This document shows positions 8,911-16,762 of a stretch of 52,937 nt of DNA, piece after piece. Position 1 is the stretch's first letter; each line of letters opens with the position of its first letter. The DNA lies in the NCBI GenBank assembly GCA_003151415.1, contig PLXK01000268.1, positions 1 through 52,937 on the forward strand, read 5' to 3'. The notes under the pieces are model-generated. The model was not told the DNA's origin, made no database searches, and was given only the letters and a program-made list of their open reading frames with translations. The translations under genes and the position numbers were made by a program. The DNA is from Bacteroidota bacterium. Its GTDB lineage: Bacteria > Bacteroidota > Bacteroidia > Palsa-965.

Positions 8911-9663
8911 TTAATAAAGTTTTGTTTTTCTGTTTTTTGCCGAAGCGAAGTAAACCCGATCGTTTGCCAATATTGCCGGCATCTCTTTTTTATTTCTGTA
9001 GTTCACTCTCCCCAAAAGATGGCTGATCAAAGCAATATGCGCTTTTCCCTTCTCTTCTGAATTCACAATAAACCATGGGGAATGTTTAAAATTCGTTTTT
9101 TTTAACATTTTGTTGCGGGCTTGAGAGTAATCGTTCCAATGTTTTTGCGCAACCAAATCAATCTGGCTCACTTTCCATTGCTTCAATGGATTTGTTTTGC
9201 GATCGTCAAGCCTTTTTTTTTGCTCTTTTTTGCTGATGTCGAGATAATACTTCAAAATAATAAAACCGGAACTCACTAACATTTTTTCAAATTTACCAAC
9301 GTCTCTAAAAAAATTTCTGTACTGTTCAGGGCTGCAAAACCCCATGACTTTTTCGACACCGGCCCGGTTGTACCAGCTTCGGTTAAAAATTACAAATTCA
9401 CCCGATATGGGCAAATGCGCAATAAAACGTTGAAAATACCATTCCTTTTCCTGTCGGTTGGAAGGCGCTCCGAGAGCAACAACCTTTGTCTCCCTGGGAC
9501 TGAGATGTGCCATTATCGTTTTGACAGTCCCATCCTTCCCTGCTGCATCTCTGCCTTCCAAAATTACAAGCAGCTTGAGTTTGGACTGAATTATTTCATT
9601 CTGAAGTTTAACCAGTTCAATATAAAGAGATCTCAATACTTTTTTTCTGCCTCGTTTGTTCAT
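8911..9663 (-). CDS. ppk2: Polyphosphate kinase 2
   Basis: A 250-residue P-loop kinase of the PPK2 family, which moves phosphate between polyphosphate and nucleoside mono- or diphosphates. The Walker A motif GRDAAGKDG spans residues 37-45, and the Walker B region is VIFNRSWYNRAGVE. The lid region holds KKRLDDRKTNPLKQWK. Single-domain length fits class I PPK2, but substrate class (NDP, NMP or both) cannot be read with confidence. Polyphosphate metabolism is linked to stress survival, consistent with the NHEJ genes on one side and the stress proteins on the other. Confidence 0.92.
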   Translation of the reverse strand: MNKRGRKKVLRSLYIELVKLQNEIIQSKLKLLVILEGRDAAGKDGTVKTIMAHLSPRETKVVALGAPSNRQEKEWYFQRFIAHLPISGEFVIFNRSWYNRAGVEKVMGFCSPEQYRNFFRDVGKFEKMLVSSGFIILKYYLDISKKEQKKRLDDRKTNPLKQWKVSQIDLVAQKHWNDYSQARNKMLKKTNFKHSPWFIVNSEEKGKAHIALISHLLGRVNYRNKKEMPAILANDRVYFASAKNRKTKLY

Positions 9664-9774
9664 TTTTATCTTATCGTCAGATAGATAGTCCGCTCATTTT
9701 GCTTTTGAAAATTGGCAGATAAGGAAATCCAAATCTTTCATGAATCAACCATCCGCCCATGCCTTGAAAATCGC

Positions 9775-10230
9775 TCAGGACTGATCTCTTAGGCTTTTTA
9801 TCTTGTTGTGGGCTTCCTGAAGCTTTTCTCTTTGTTTTCGGATTAAAACCTGGATTTCCAAAGGAATATATGTTTCATTTTCGAGAATTTCATCATACGC
9901 TTTTTTTATGAGGTCTTCGCCACATTCACAAGAGGCCAAGATCCCTTTTTTGCTATTCCCGGACAGCGCCACTTTTAAATCCATCCAGGCCAATCGCAAT
10001 TTGCCACCTAAGCCAATGGCTTCCAAATCGGGCTTGTACTTTTCATCGGGAATAAGCTTCTCCAATTCTGTGCTGAATTCTTTGCTCTGCTGGCTATACA
10101 TGGAAAAATACCCTTTCAAGCTGTCTTCGCTTGTTTCTTCGGATGCCTTTTGATAGCCTTTGAAACGATCGTGATTGATGACAATTAAATTTCTCAGGAC
10201 CTTGCTGGATTTTTCGATTGCATTTTCCAT
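9775..10230 (-). CDS. PA2169-family (DUF2383) four-helix-bundle protein
   Basis: A 151-residue, highly helical, charged protein without signal peptide. The arrangement resembles the PA2169/DUF2383 ferritin-like family: IEKSSKVLRNLIVINHDRFKGY, a central LRLAWMDLKVALSG, then CECGEDLIKKAYDE. Family members are found in stress and biofilm gene sets, and their biochemical role is not established. It lies at the head of a minus-strand group that includes hemerythrin and DUF892 proteins, which share the helical-bundle theme. Function beyond the family label is unknown. Confidence 0.8.
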   Translation of the reverse strand: MENAIEKSSKVLRNLIVINHDRFKGYQKASEETSEDSLKGYFSMYSQQSKEFSTELEKLIPDEKYKPDLEAIGLGGKLRLAWMDLKVALSGNSKKGILASCECGEDLIKKAYDEILENETYIPLEIQVLIRKQREKLQEAHNKIKSLRDQS

Positions 10231-10269
10231 GGAATGATTTGGAATGAAATGAAATTATTGCTTTTCTCG

Positions 10270-10572
10270 TCACCGCAATATGGAAGAAGATTGCAGTTTG
10301 GGAATTTTGGGGACATCCAGAAGGCTGTCGCTTCTTCGCATGCGGTTACTGCTATCCACCCTTATTTTCCCCGAATTATTAAAATCAAGTGGGAAATGAA
10401 ATTTAGAAGTGTCAGTTCTGTTAGCCGGGATCGGATTTGTTTTGATTTTAATTGTATTGCCGATGCTGTCTGAATAATTGTTTTGTCTAATCTGCTGAGC
10501 AGAGGCTGCAATAACAAAAATTGACGCGACCAGGGTTGTTGGTATAGCCTTCTTTCTAATAATATGTGTCAT
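10270..10572 (-). CDS. Small secreted hypothetical protein
   Basis: A 100-residue protein not recognised as any named family. Residues 1-26 look like a signal peptide (basic start, hydrophobic run LVASIFVIAASA before QQIR). The mature part is short, polar and rich in Asn, Ser, Arg and Pro, with no Cys and no evident fold. It lies between the hemerythrin gene (20-base gap upstream) and the DUF2383 gene on the same strand, so it may belong to that transcript. Base and codon use do not stand out. It could be a spurious frame, but the signal peptide argues for a real gene. Confidence 0.5.
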   Translation of the reverse strand: MTHIIRKKAIPTTLVASIFVIAASAQQIRQNNYSDSIGNTIKIKTNPIPANRTDTSKFHFPLDFNNSGKIRVDSSNRMRRSDSLLDVPKIPKLQSSSILR

Positions 10573-10592
10573 TTGCCTGAATTTATTAAATT

Positions 10593-11279
10593 CTACATAG
10601 GGGTGAATTTATCCAATTCATAAATTCCCAATGCCTTCTCTAAACCCGCTACTTTTTCAACAGCCGATTTAAATCCGTCTTCTCCGAAAAGGTTTCTCTC
10701 ATTGTTTTCAAATTCTTCCCCCAACGAATCATACTCATTTTTTGAAACCAGCTGCCTGAATGCCGGAAACAGAACAGTATCCTCTCTAGCCTCATGCGGG
10801 CGGTACATGGTATTGAAATTGCCGAGCAAGGCTATTAATCTTTGGTTTTCAGGAGCTGTTAATTGCTTCGCTTTTGTAAGTTGAAGAATATGATCCGTAA
10901 TTAAGCGGCCTGCTGTGTGCTGCTTCCTAAGTGTCTGCACCAAATCTGTCAACTGGTTGGCTCGTTCAAATCTCGGAAACAGGTAATCCTCTTCCTGTTT
11001 TTCATGATAGTTTTCAATAAAATTTCGAATAATGTTTGCTCCGGACTGCAGAATTTCATGGTTGACAAAATGATCATGCAGAAGATTGTCACGGCAGCAA
11101 TCGTAGATAAGTAACACCCTGTTTAGCACGCCATGTTCCTGCATCAAATCTTCAGGTGGAGAAACCTCCTTCTCTTTTAGAGCTTCGGTGCCGTGACAAC
11201 CAGGCAAGCCCGAAAAAAGAAGACCTGAAGCAATTGTATATTTCAACCCTCTTTCTATAAATACTCTTCGGTTTACCAT
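10593..11279 (-). CDS. Exported hemerythrin-domain protein
   Basis: A 228-residue protein. The start at 11279 is preferred because the protein then begins MVNRRVFIERGLKYTIASGL, a twin-arginine-like or lipoprotein leader ending in SGLPGC, where C28 could be lipidated. The remainder is a hemerythrin/HHE four-helix bundle with iron-ligand-type histidines in LMQEHGVLNRV, NYHEKQEEDYLFPRFE, LRKQHTAGR and MYRPHEAREDTVLFP. Such domains bind a di-iron site that senses or carries O2 or NO or handles iron. An upstream in-frame start at 11327 would bury the leader and is less likely. It lies among other iron and helical-bundle stress proteins. Confidence 0.85.
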   Translation of the reverse strand: MVNRRVFIERGLKYTIASGLLFSGLPGCHGTEALKEKEVSPPEDLMQEHGVLNRVLLIYDCCRDNLLHDHFVNHEILQSGANIIRNFIENYHEKQEEDYLFPRFERANQLTDLVQTLRKQHTAGRLITDHILQLTKAKQLTAPENQRLIALLGNFNTMYRPHEAREDTVLFPAFRQLVSKNEYDSLGEEFENNERNLFGEDGFKSAVEKVAGLEKALGIYELDKFTPM

Positions 11280-11353
11280 TGCATGTTTGTTTTTCACTTG
11301 GGATACGACACGTTTTAAACCGACCAATTGGAAAATTCAAAACAATTGCTGGT

Positions 11354-11947
11354 TCATTTGTACAATTTTATGTCAATTGCTTTCGAGTGTCTATTGTAAT
11401 ATACAAACACATAATAGCAATACAGCACAAGGGACAGAAACGACAGGCCGAACAGATAGTTTCCCAAATCAATATACTTTAGCCCGGCATATTCAGATGC
11501 AAAAAAGAGCAGCGAGAGTGTGGAACTCATGGCGCCAAACCGGTTAAAGAATACTCTGTCTGAGACATTGTGCTTTTTGTGCCAACGAATGACCCAGGGT
11601 ATCACAGAAATAAGAACAATGGGGTAAGTTAAAATCCGCATTTTAACAAAAACAAAGGCCCCAAATAAAATCAAAGATGTCAAAATGTCGCCCCAAATCA
11701 AGACCACAGGTCTTTTTGATTTGGGAGTAAGGCTCTTCATGTCCGAAAACAAATGCAAAAAATCCAGACAATACAGAAAAGTGATCAGCCATTTTATGCC
11801 TGTGAAAATGGAAATGTATCTTTTAGGGTCGGCATCCGTGCTGGTTTGCGGGATCAATTCATAAATCATCGACCCGACGAAGCCCGGATAGAGCAGGCCA
11901 TACACAAATTCATCCCAATGGGACCTGTCTTTATAGTCCATGCTCAA
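11354..11947 (-). CDS. Multi-pass membrane protein of unknown function
   Basis: A 197-residue protein I do not recognise. It has about five hydrophobic stretches: around residues 15-32, 48-68, 82-100, 105-120 and 140-185, the last probably two helices. Short charged loops such as RWHKKHNVSDR separate them. There is no signal peptide and no motif that names a family. It lies between the hemerythrin gene and the first DUF892 gene, all minus strand, with gaps of 74 and 204 bases. Co-location with stress genes is the only functional hint. Confidence 0.65.
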   Translation of the reverse strand: MSMDYKDRSHWDEFVYGLLYPGFVGSMIYELIPQTSTDADPKRYISIFTGIKWLITFLYCLDFLHLFSDMKSLTPKSKRPVVLIWGDILTSLILFGAFVFVKMRILTYPIVLISVIPWVIRWHKKHNVSDRVFFNRFGAMSSTLSLLFFASEYAGLKYIDLGNYLFGLSFLSLVLYCYYVFVYYNRHSKAIDIKLYK

Positions 11948-12151
11948 ATGGAAATATGCACGTTCCCTGCCCGGAAATTTGGGCTGAAGTGAAAGGAGCG
12001 AGTATCAAATTTCGCCCCTTCTTGTTCTTTGCTGTCCTAAAAAATTGTTCTCCATGGCACTTCAGCTATACTGCATACCCTTGAAGATTGATTGTTTTGT
12101 ACCTCAGGACTCCGCGTCTGTTTCATTCCATGCAAGTACCGCTGGCCGCTG

Positions 12152-12796
12152 CTATTGGCGATGCATTTCCAAATCCGACAGGTCAAATGACGCATCGTGA
12201 GTGGCTCTCCCTAAATTGGAAAGGTGGCGATCCGTACCTTCTTCTTCGGATAAGCTTCGGTCGAGTATATCTGCTATTTTATGATATCCGAGAACATCAG
12301 CAAGTTCATACAGCGATCCGTAGGCACAGATTTCATAATGTTCGATTTTCTGGGCCGAAATAATGGCAGCCGCATCCTGTACAGGGCCTTCTTCGAATTC
12401 ACTCATCAGCTTTTTACCTTCTTCAATCATCGCTTCCATGACCAGGCACTTTTCATCTTCCCGGTCCATGCGCAGGCGGTGAAAGATTTTTTCCAGACGT
12501 TCCTTTTGCATTTCTGTTTGCTCCAGATGATGCCTGAACGTTTTTTTTAATGACTCCTCAGAAACGGACTTTGCCATTTCCGGGAGCGCTTTGATCAATT
12601 GCTTTTCCACATTGTAAATGCTTTTCAATTCTTTTTCAAAAAGCATTTTCAATGAATTCGGGCTGGTGGTTTCCAGGTCTGTTTCTTCAACCTGTCCATC
12701 ATTTGAATGTGCGGTTGGTTTCATTCTCCGATCAGAACGGGTTCCCGATTGGGGTGTTTGTGTTGCTCTGCCGTTTCCTTGGTTTTTGTTTGCCAT
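12152..12796 (-). CDS. DUF892 (YciE/YciF-type) ferritin-like protein, copy 1
   Basis: A 214-residue protein. A polar, disordered N-terminus of about 45 residues precedes a DUF892 bundle: LKMLFEKELKSIYNVEKQLI, HHLEQTEMQKERLEKIFHRL, ISAQKIEHYEICAYGSL and LSEEEGTDRHL, with the Glu and His positions of a ferritin-like di-iron site. The family is known from bacterial stress regulons. The start at 12796 is chosen because an in-frame extension to 12856 would read through a perfect 14-base hairpin. It is paralogous to the gene at 14436-15104, and each is preceded by a gene for an Arg/Tyr-rich disordered protein. Confidence 0.88.
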   Translation of the reverse strand: MANKNQGNGRATQTPQSGTRSDRRMKPTAHSNDGQVEETDLETTSPNSLKMLFEKELKSIYNVEKQLIKALPEMAKSVSEESLKKTFRHHLEQTEMQKERLEKIFHRLRMDREDEKCLVMEAMIEEGKKLMSEFEEGPVQDAAAIISAQKIEHYEICAYGSLYELADVLGYHKIADILDRSLSEEEGTDRHLSNLGRATHDASFDLSDLEMHRQ

Positions 12797-12837
12797 AACT
12801 GTATTGTTGTTAAATGCGGTTAAATACTGATTGATTA

Positions 12838-12871
12838 AAATCAACAGGTTGTTCATTCAACCTGTTGATTT
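12838..12871 (-). terminator. Intergenic hairpin between disordered-protein gene 1 and DUF892 copy 1
   Basis: Perfect 14-base arms at 12838-12851 (AAATCAACAGGTTG) and 12858-12871 (CAACCTGTTGATTT) enclose a 6-base loop. On the minus strand it follows the stop of the disordered-protein gene and precedes the DUF892 start by about 40 bases. It ends in a short T-rich run rather than a long one, so it may be a partial terminator, an attenuator or a processing/stability hairpin. An equivalent hairpin of different sequence occupies the same place in the second copy of the module. Confidence 0.6.
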
Positions 12872-12937
12872 CTGTTTTTATCACAAGATGATCTCCAGAC
12901 TTTCGTTCAGCTTGGAGCTGAATGCCAAAGGCCTGTT

Positions 12938-13597
12938 TTAGCGTTCAAATTCTTCGTTTTCGTAGCGCCCTTCATATTCCCAGTCAGAATCATTTTCCGG
13001 GTAACGGGATCCGTCCTCCTGATTTTGATTGCCGAAGCGTCTTGAAGGATTCCGCTCCTGGTATTCGTTCCAGGACCTTGGATTTCTGTCTCCCTCCTGA
13101 TTTCTGTAAGGGCTCCATTGAGGGTCTCTTTCGGGGCTCCTGTTTTCATCGCGTACCCCTTCCCGTTCGTTGTATTCGTTGCTGAATCTTCCGCGGGAGT
13201 CTCTTTCCTGGTCTGAATTTTCGAAACGGGAGTTTCGTCTTCCTGTATAGCCCAAGCTGTAGCTTCTGTCGTAATTTTCATTACCATACTCCGCTCTGCC
13301 GCGACCAGATGACTGGCCATAGTCCTGACGCGGATAATTGCTACCCGGTTCCCTTCCAATATCCTGGTAGTTGCGTCTGTCCTGATCCCGGCGTTCATAT
13401 TGCTGACCAATGAATCTGCCCTGTGAATCGCGCTCCTGCTCCTCTCTTCTTCTTGAAAACCGATTCTCGTTGTAGCGCTCCGGGTATCCATTCCGCTCGT
13501 TGGAGTTTTGCCTGGAGTTCCGCTGATCGGTATAACGGCCATAAGAATCCCGTTCTCTTGAAGGGGAATTTCTTCTTTGCGATCTTGTGTTGTGCAT
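12938..13597 (-). CDS. Arg/Tyr/Ser-rich disordered protein, copy 1
   Basis: A 219-residue, extremely hydrophilic protein made almost wholly of Arg, Ser, Asn, Asp, Glu, Gly, Gln and Tyr, with no hydrophobic core. Degenerate units of the form ERDSxGRY/F recur (at about residues 15, 56 and 130), mixed with RYxxN and SRRF elements. Composition resembles RG/RGY-type intrinsically disordered proteins seen beside stress genes in other bacteria, but no function is established. It begins almost identically to the paralogue at 15252-15833 (MxNTRSQRRN, then SRERDSYxRY). Nucleic-acid binding or condensation is a guess based on charge and Tyr/Arg content. Confidence 0.75.
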   Translation of the reverse strand: MHNTRSQRRNSPSRERDSYGRYTDQRNSRQNSNERNGYPERYNENRFSRRREEQERDSQGRFIGQQYERRDQDRRNYQDIGREPGSNYPRQDYGQSSGRGRAEYGNENYDRSYSLGYTGRRNSRFENSDQERDSRGRFSNEYNEREGVRDENRSPERDPQWSPYRNQEGDRNPRSWNEYQERNPSRRFGNQNQEDGSRYPENDSDWEYEGRYENEEFER

Positions 13598-13619
13598 GAG
13601 TTTAATTTTGTTTTAAATG

Positions 13620-13658
13620 AGACATCTATTTAATTAATGGTGTAGAATTGGTCAAAAC
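13620..13658 (-). promoter_or_regulatory. Leader/promoter element shared with the paralogous module
   Basis: On the plus strand, AGACAT (13620-13625), a TTAAT-rich segment and GGTCAAAAC (13650-13658) appear in the same order upstream of the second disordered-protein gene (15854-15881). On the transcribed strand the distal block reads GTTTTGACC. Conservation between the two leaders suggests common regulation inherited from the duplication. No standard -7 box was identified inside it. Confidence 0.4.
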
Positions 13659-13743
13659 GATTTAAAAATGAAATTTTTACGGCAATGGAAAATCGAATTG
13701 CAAAATGCTGATTTCTTTTTTGGATCCGCCTGACTCCGTGCGA

Positions 13744-14346
13744 TTATTCTACTTTTTTGCAATTTTCCTCACAGGTAAGCGCCCGATCGAGGTGAACCCG
13801 GAGCGCAGGAAGCGTTGAAGTCACCAGCGACTTTATGTCCGAATCATTTGTTTCATTGGATTCTTTTTCAAATAAGGCAATTGCCTCTTTGTGACCCTTG
13901 ACCATCATTTCGCAAAATTCAGAGTCAAATTTCTTACCGCTTTTGGCATTTAACTTTTTATAAGCATCCCTTACTTCCTGCGTTGTGGAATCAGGAATGG
14001 TTATCACTTTTACCGAAGCCAATGATTTAAATTCATCCTGCGAGGCCATGTGACCCTTTAGTATCATTTTGGCTAAATCCCGGACCTCGGCTATCCCGCC
14101 TTTTTGCTCCGCTAGTTTCCCCAGCTGGATTTCGGTGAGATTAATTATCACAGCCTGTTCCACGAATTTGGCGTCTTTCTCTTTATCCGAATCCTCGAAT
14201 TTATCCTGGTTATGTTCGGTAGAAACCTCTTTGGGATCTTTTTCGTCCCCTTTTACACTTGAATTGCAGGAGCACAACGATGCAATCAATAGGACTAAAC
14301 AGGATAACTGTTTCAGGGTCCGGGACAAATGATTTAAATTTTTCAT
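13744..14346 (-). CDS. DUF4142 lipoprotein
   Basis: A 200-residue predicted lipoprotein. The signal LSCLVLLIASLCSC gives a lipobox with C28 as the acylation site, followed by an acidic linker and a helical DUF4142 domain (FVEQAVIINLTEIQLGKLAEQK through HLDRALTCEENC). DUF4142 proteins have a ferritin-like bundle and are common in envelope stress gene sets; their activity is unknown. It lies between the two copies of the disordered-protein/DUF892 module and, like them, is on the minus strand. The C-terminal CEENCKK adds two Cys that could form a disulfide. Confidence 0.85.
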   Translation of the reverse strand: MKNLNHLSRTLKQLSCLVLLIASLCSCNSSVKGDEKDPKEVSTEHNQDKFEDSDKEKDAKFVEQAVIINLTEIQLGKLAEQKGGIAEVRDLAKMILKGHMASQDEFKSLASVKVITIPDSTTQEVRDAYKKLNAKSGKKFDSEFCEMMVKGHKEAIALFEKESNETNDSDIKSLVTSTLPALRVHLDRALTCEENCKKVE

Positions 14347-14435
14347 TCGGAATGTGTTTCAAATGTTAGTGAACCGAAGCCGGTTCCACCAGATCGTTGT
14401 TTGCCGTATGGCAAAAAACACACCTGTGCCTCTTT

Positions 14436-15104
14436 TCAGTGCCGATACGGCTCTTTACCGACCTGTTGGCTGGCCTGGTTATACAGGTTCCTGGCGATGA
14501 ACGAATGTTGCCGGTCGGTGTCTTCTTCTTCGGCCAAACTCTTATCCAGGAAGTCAGCTATTTTGTGGTAACCCAATACTTCGGCCATATCAATAAGAGA
14601 ACCGTAGAGGCTGATTTCAAAATGAACTGCTTTTTGCAATTCAATAAGCGCCAGGGAATCCCGAACCGCACCGCTTTCAAGCTCCGACATCTCTTTCTTC
14701 GCATTTTCAAGAAGCATTTCCATGCTGAGTGATTTACCGCCTTTTTTATCCAGACGCAGACGATGGAAAATATGTTCCAAACGTTCTTTTTGAATTCCGG
14801 CTTGTTTCAGATGATGGCTGAATTCCTTTTGAAGATTTGGATGGCTAACGAGCCCGAGAATCTCCGGTAAAATTTTGATAAGCTGCTTTTCGGAGTGATA
14901 GACAACTTCAAGCTCTTTTTCAAAAAGTTTTTTCAACGAATTGGATTGCATTGGCTTTGTTCCTGAATTCTGCTGGTGTGCCTTTTCCAGTGAGCTTCTC
15001 TCCTTATCCTGCATTTGGAGCTTCCCAGACCTGCCCGTTTGAGATTTTCCGGGCGCAATGTCAGCTTTGCCAATATTTGTCTGAGTTTCAGTTTCATTTG
15101 TCAT
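14436..15104 (-). CDS. DUF892 (YciE/YciF-type) ferritin-like protein, copy 2
   Basis: A 222-residue paralogue of the protein at 12152-12796 with the same plan: a polar N-terminal tail of about 55 residues, then LKKLFEKELEVVYHSEKQLI, HHLKQAGIQKERLEHIFHRL, IELQKAVHFEISLYGSL and LAEEEDTDRQH. The ferritin-like ligand positions (Glu/His pairs) are kept. The start at 15104 (MTNETETQ) is preferred over an extension to 15209 because the extension would cross a perfect 15-base hairpin. It ends 89 bases from the DUF4142 start, with two short inverted repeats between (14371-14386 and 14400-14415). Confidence 0.88.
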   Translation of the reverse strand: MTNETETQTNIGKADIAPGKSQTGRSGKLQMQDKERSSLEKAHQQNSGTKPMQSNSLKKLFEKELEVVYHSEKQLIKILPEILGLVSHPNLQKEFSHHLKQAGIQKERLEHIFHRLRLDKKGGKSLSMEMLLENAKKEMSELESGAVRDSLALIELQKAVHFEISLYGSLIDMAEVLGYHKIADFLDKSLAEEEDTDRQHSFIARNLYNQASQQVGKEPYRH

Positions 15105-15134
15105 AATCGGGATATTATCATGTTTGAATATTAG

Positions 15135-15175
15135 AAATTGAATTAGCAGGTTTCTTAAATCTGCTAATTCAATTT
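15135..15175 (-). terminator. Intergenic hairpin between disordered-protein gene 2 and DUF892 copy 2
   Basis: Arms AAATTGAATTAGCAG (15135-15149) and CTGCTAATTCAATTT (15161-15175) pair perfectly over 15 bases around an 11-base loop. On the minus strand it sits after the disordered-protein stop and about 30 bases before the DUF892 start. Position and size mirror the hairpin in the other module copy although the stem sequence differs, so the structure rather than the sequence seems to be maintained. Confidence 0.6.
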
Positions 15176-15251
15176 TCTCAGCAAATTCCTTCCCGGATAA
15201 AGATCTCAATCCATTGCCGGGTCAGGGAAAAACTTCTTCCTGGGAATTGAC

Positions 15252-15833
15252 TTAATAGCTGTAGTACTCCTCCTGCTCAGAGCGGCGAATGCTGTCCCTG
15301 TCGTAGTCGCTGTCTTCATAACGGCCGTTTGACCTTCCTTCGTACTGGCTGTCAAATCGCCTTGAATCCAATTCCTGATCCTGATTTCTGAAGCGACGAC
15401 TGCCATCATGCGGGCGGCTGTATCTTTCCTGGCTGTCCCTTCCTCCTTGCTCGATATATTCAAAACGAGGGCTGCGGCTGTCGGAATAGCCATTGCTGTA
15501 GCTTCTTTCGTACATCTCGTTACCGTAATTGGAATCGTTTCTTCCATAGGTACGGCTATACTCAGGCCTGTTTTGCGGATATTCATAACGGGGCTCCCGG
15601 TAGGAATCCTCAAATTGATAACGGCCCTGATAACGGGAGTCATTTGGATAATCCGTGTAACGGCTCTGAAAATCCCGATCTTGTTCCTCGCGGCTGCGGA
15701 AAGAACGGTTCTGATCGTAGTGACCGGAATCATAGCTTGAGTTTTGACGGCCATTGTTTGTGTCAAAATAGCGGACATAAGAATCCCTTTCTCTGGATTG
15801 GGGGTTTCTTCTTTGTGATCTGGTGTTGTTCAT
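15252..15833 (-). CDS. Arg/Tyr/Ser-rich disordered protein, copy 2
   Basis: A 193-residue paralogue of the protein at 12938-13597, again with almost no aliphatic residues and with repeated short units (RERDSYVRY, EQDRDFQSRY, GRDSQERY). Several Tyr are spaced among Arg and Asp, and it ends in EEYYSY. It contains no Cys and no folded-domain signature. It heads the upstream copy of the disordered-protein/hairpin/DUF892 module. Coding status is supported by the conserved N-terminus shared with copy 1 and by amino-acid conservation despite divergence of the intervening sequence. Confidence 0.75.
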   Translation of the reverse strand: MNNTRSQRRNPQSRERDSYVRYFDTNNGRQNSSYDSGHYDQNRSFRSREEQDRDFQSRYTDYPNDSRYQGRYQFEDSYREPRYEYPQNRPEYSRTYGRNDSNYGNEMYERSYSNGYSDSRSPRFEYIEQGGRDSQERYSRPHDGSRRFRNQDQELDSRRFDSQYEGRSNGRYEDSDYDRDSIRRSEQEEYYSY

Positions 15834-16290
15834 TTTGTAAATATTATTTTGTTAGACATAAATTAATTTTCTGGTCAAAACTAAACATCAAAAAGTTCAT
15901 TGTTTGTTTTATTCGATGAACTGCCTGAAGAGACAGGTAGATAATTTATTTTCAATTGATTTTCTTCTTTTGCTTAGTGTGAAGTACCTACCGGTTTTGC
16001 ATTCCGTACAAGGAATATCGTATACATACCTCTATTCAGTTAAATAGAAGCCTAACGCATACGGAGTAGAAATATTTTAAAAAGGGTGGCCAAACCGCTC
16101 CATTTTTTTACACAATTCCGTTCTCATTAACGCAAGAAAGAAATCGACAGAAAGAGCCTGAATAATTCAAAAAAAAGAACTTGCGTTTGGAAATAATCTT
16201 TTTGCGCGTCTGCTAAACAACATCTTCACTCCCCTGACACCTCAGTCAAAAGAACCGCAAAAATCCCCAATGAAACCAACTTCCTTCTGT
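15834..16290. other. 457-base intergenic region upstream of the stress module
   Basis: No gene is supported here. Near its left end it holds the shared leader element of the disordered-protein genes (AGACAT at 15854-15859, GGTCAAAAC at 15873-15881). The rest is AT-rich with stop codons in all frames, and no strong hairpin or tRNA-like structure was seen. Confidence 0.6.
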
Positions 16291-16509
16291 TCAGGCAGTT
16301 TCTTTTCTTTTCGATTTCTTTTCAGGTCGGCCTCTTTTCTCTTTTGGAGGCAACATTTCACCTTTGCTTCTTGCCTCTGAAAGCCCTATAGCAACAGCCT
16401 GTCTGGGGTTTGTAACCTTCTCTCCGCCACTGCTGCGTAGTTTCCCTTTTTTCATCCTGTGCATAGCAGCTTCCACTGTTTCCTGACTTTTTTTTGAATA
16501 CTTTCTCAT
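16291..16509 (-). CDS. DUF6496-type small basic protein
   Basis: A 72-residue basic protein. The segment VTNPRQAVAIGLSEARSKG matches the short conserved motif of the DUF6496 family (pattern K/V-xNPxQAIAIGLSEAR). It is followed by a Lys/Arg-rich tail (KRGRPEKKSKRKE) that could bind nucleic acid. Such small proteins commonly sit among stress genes; their role is unknown. It stands alone on the minus strand between the 457-base gap and a divergent plus-strand gene. Confidence 0.75.
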   Translation of the reverse strand: MRKYSKKSQETVEAAMHRMKKGKLRSSGGEKVTNPRQAVAIGLSEARSKGEMLPPKEKRGRPEKKSKRKETA

Positions 16510-16762
16510 GGCTTTTGCATTTAAAACGGTTCAATACAGTATTCTTTCCCGAAATATTCGTGCCAGAAGGAGCCATTATCCAAAATAATTTCAAAGTGAA
16601 AAACCGGAAGCTCTTTTGAACTGTTTAAAACACAAATTGATCTGCTTGAAGGCTGCTAAAAGCATTCTGATCGAATTTAACCGCATTGCAGCTAATGCTG
16701 TTGTAATTTTGAGGTGTTTGATATTTGGAGCAAAAGCATTTACCATTTTAAAAACCAAAATC

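Noticed and set aside
12907-13542. Long open frame overlapping disordered-protein gene 1 on the same strand in another frame
   Set aside because: It is a shifted-frame shadow of an Arg-rich repetitive gene; it has no domain and no conserved start relative to the frame at 12938-13597.
15206-15778. Long open frame overlapping disordered-protein gene 2 in another frame
   Set aside because: Same reason; only the frame at 15252-15833 shares its N-terminus and composition with the paralogue.
16616-16762. N-terminal extension of the charged disordered protein
   Set aside because: It adds a hydrophobic and Cys-containing stretch unlike the remainder; the ATG at 16763 is the natural start.
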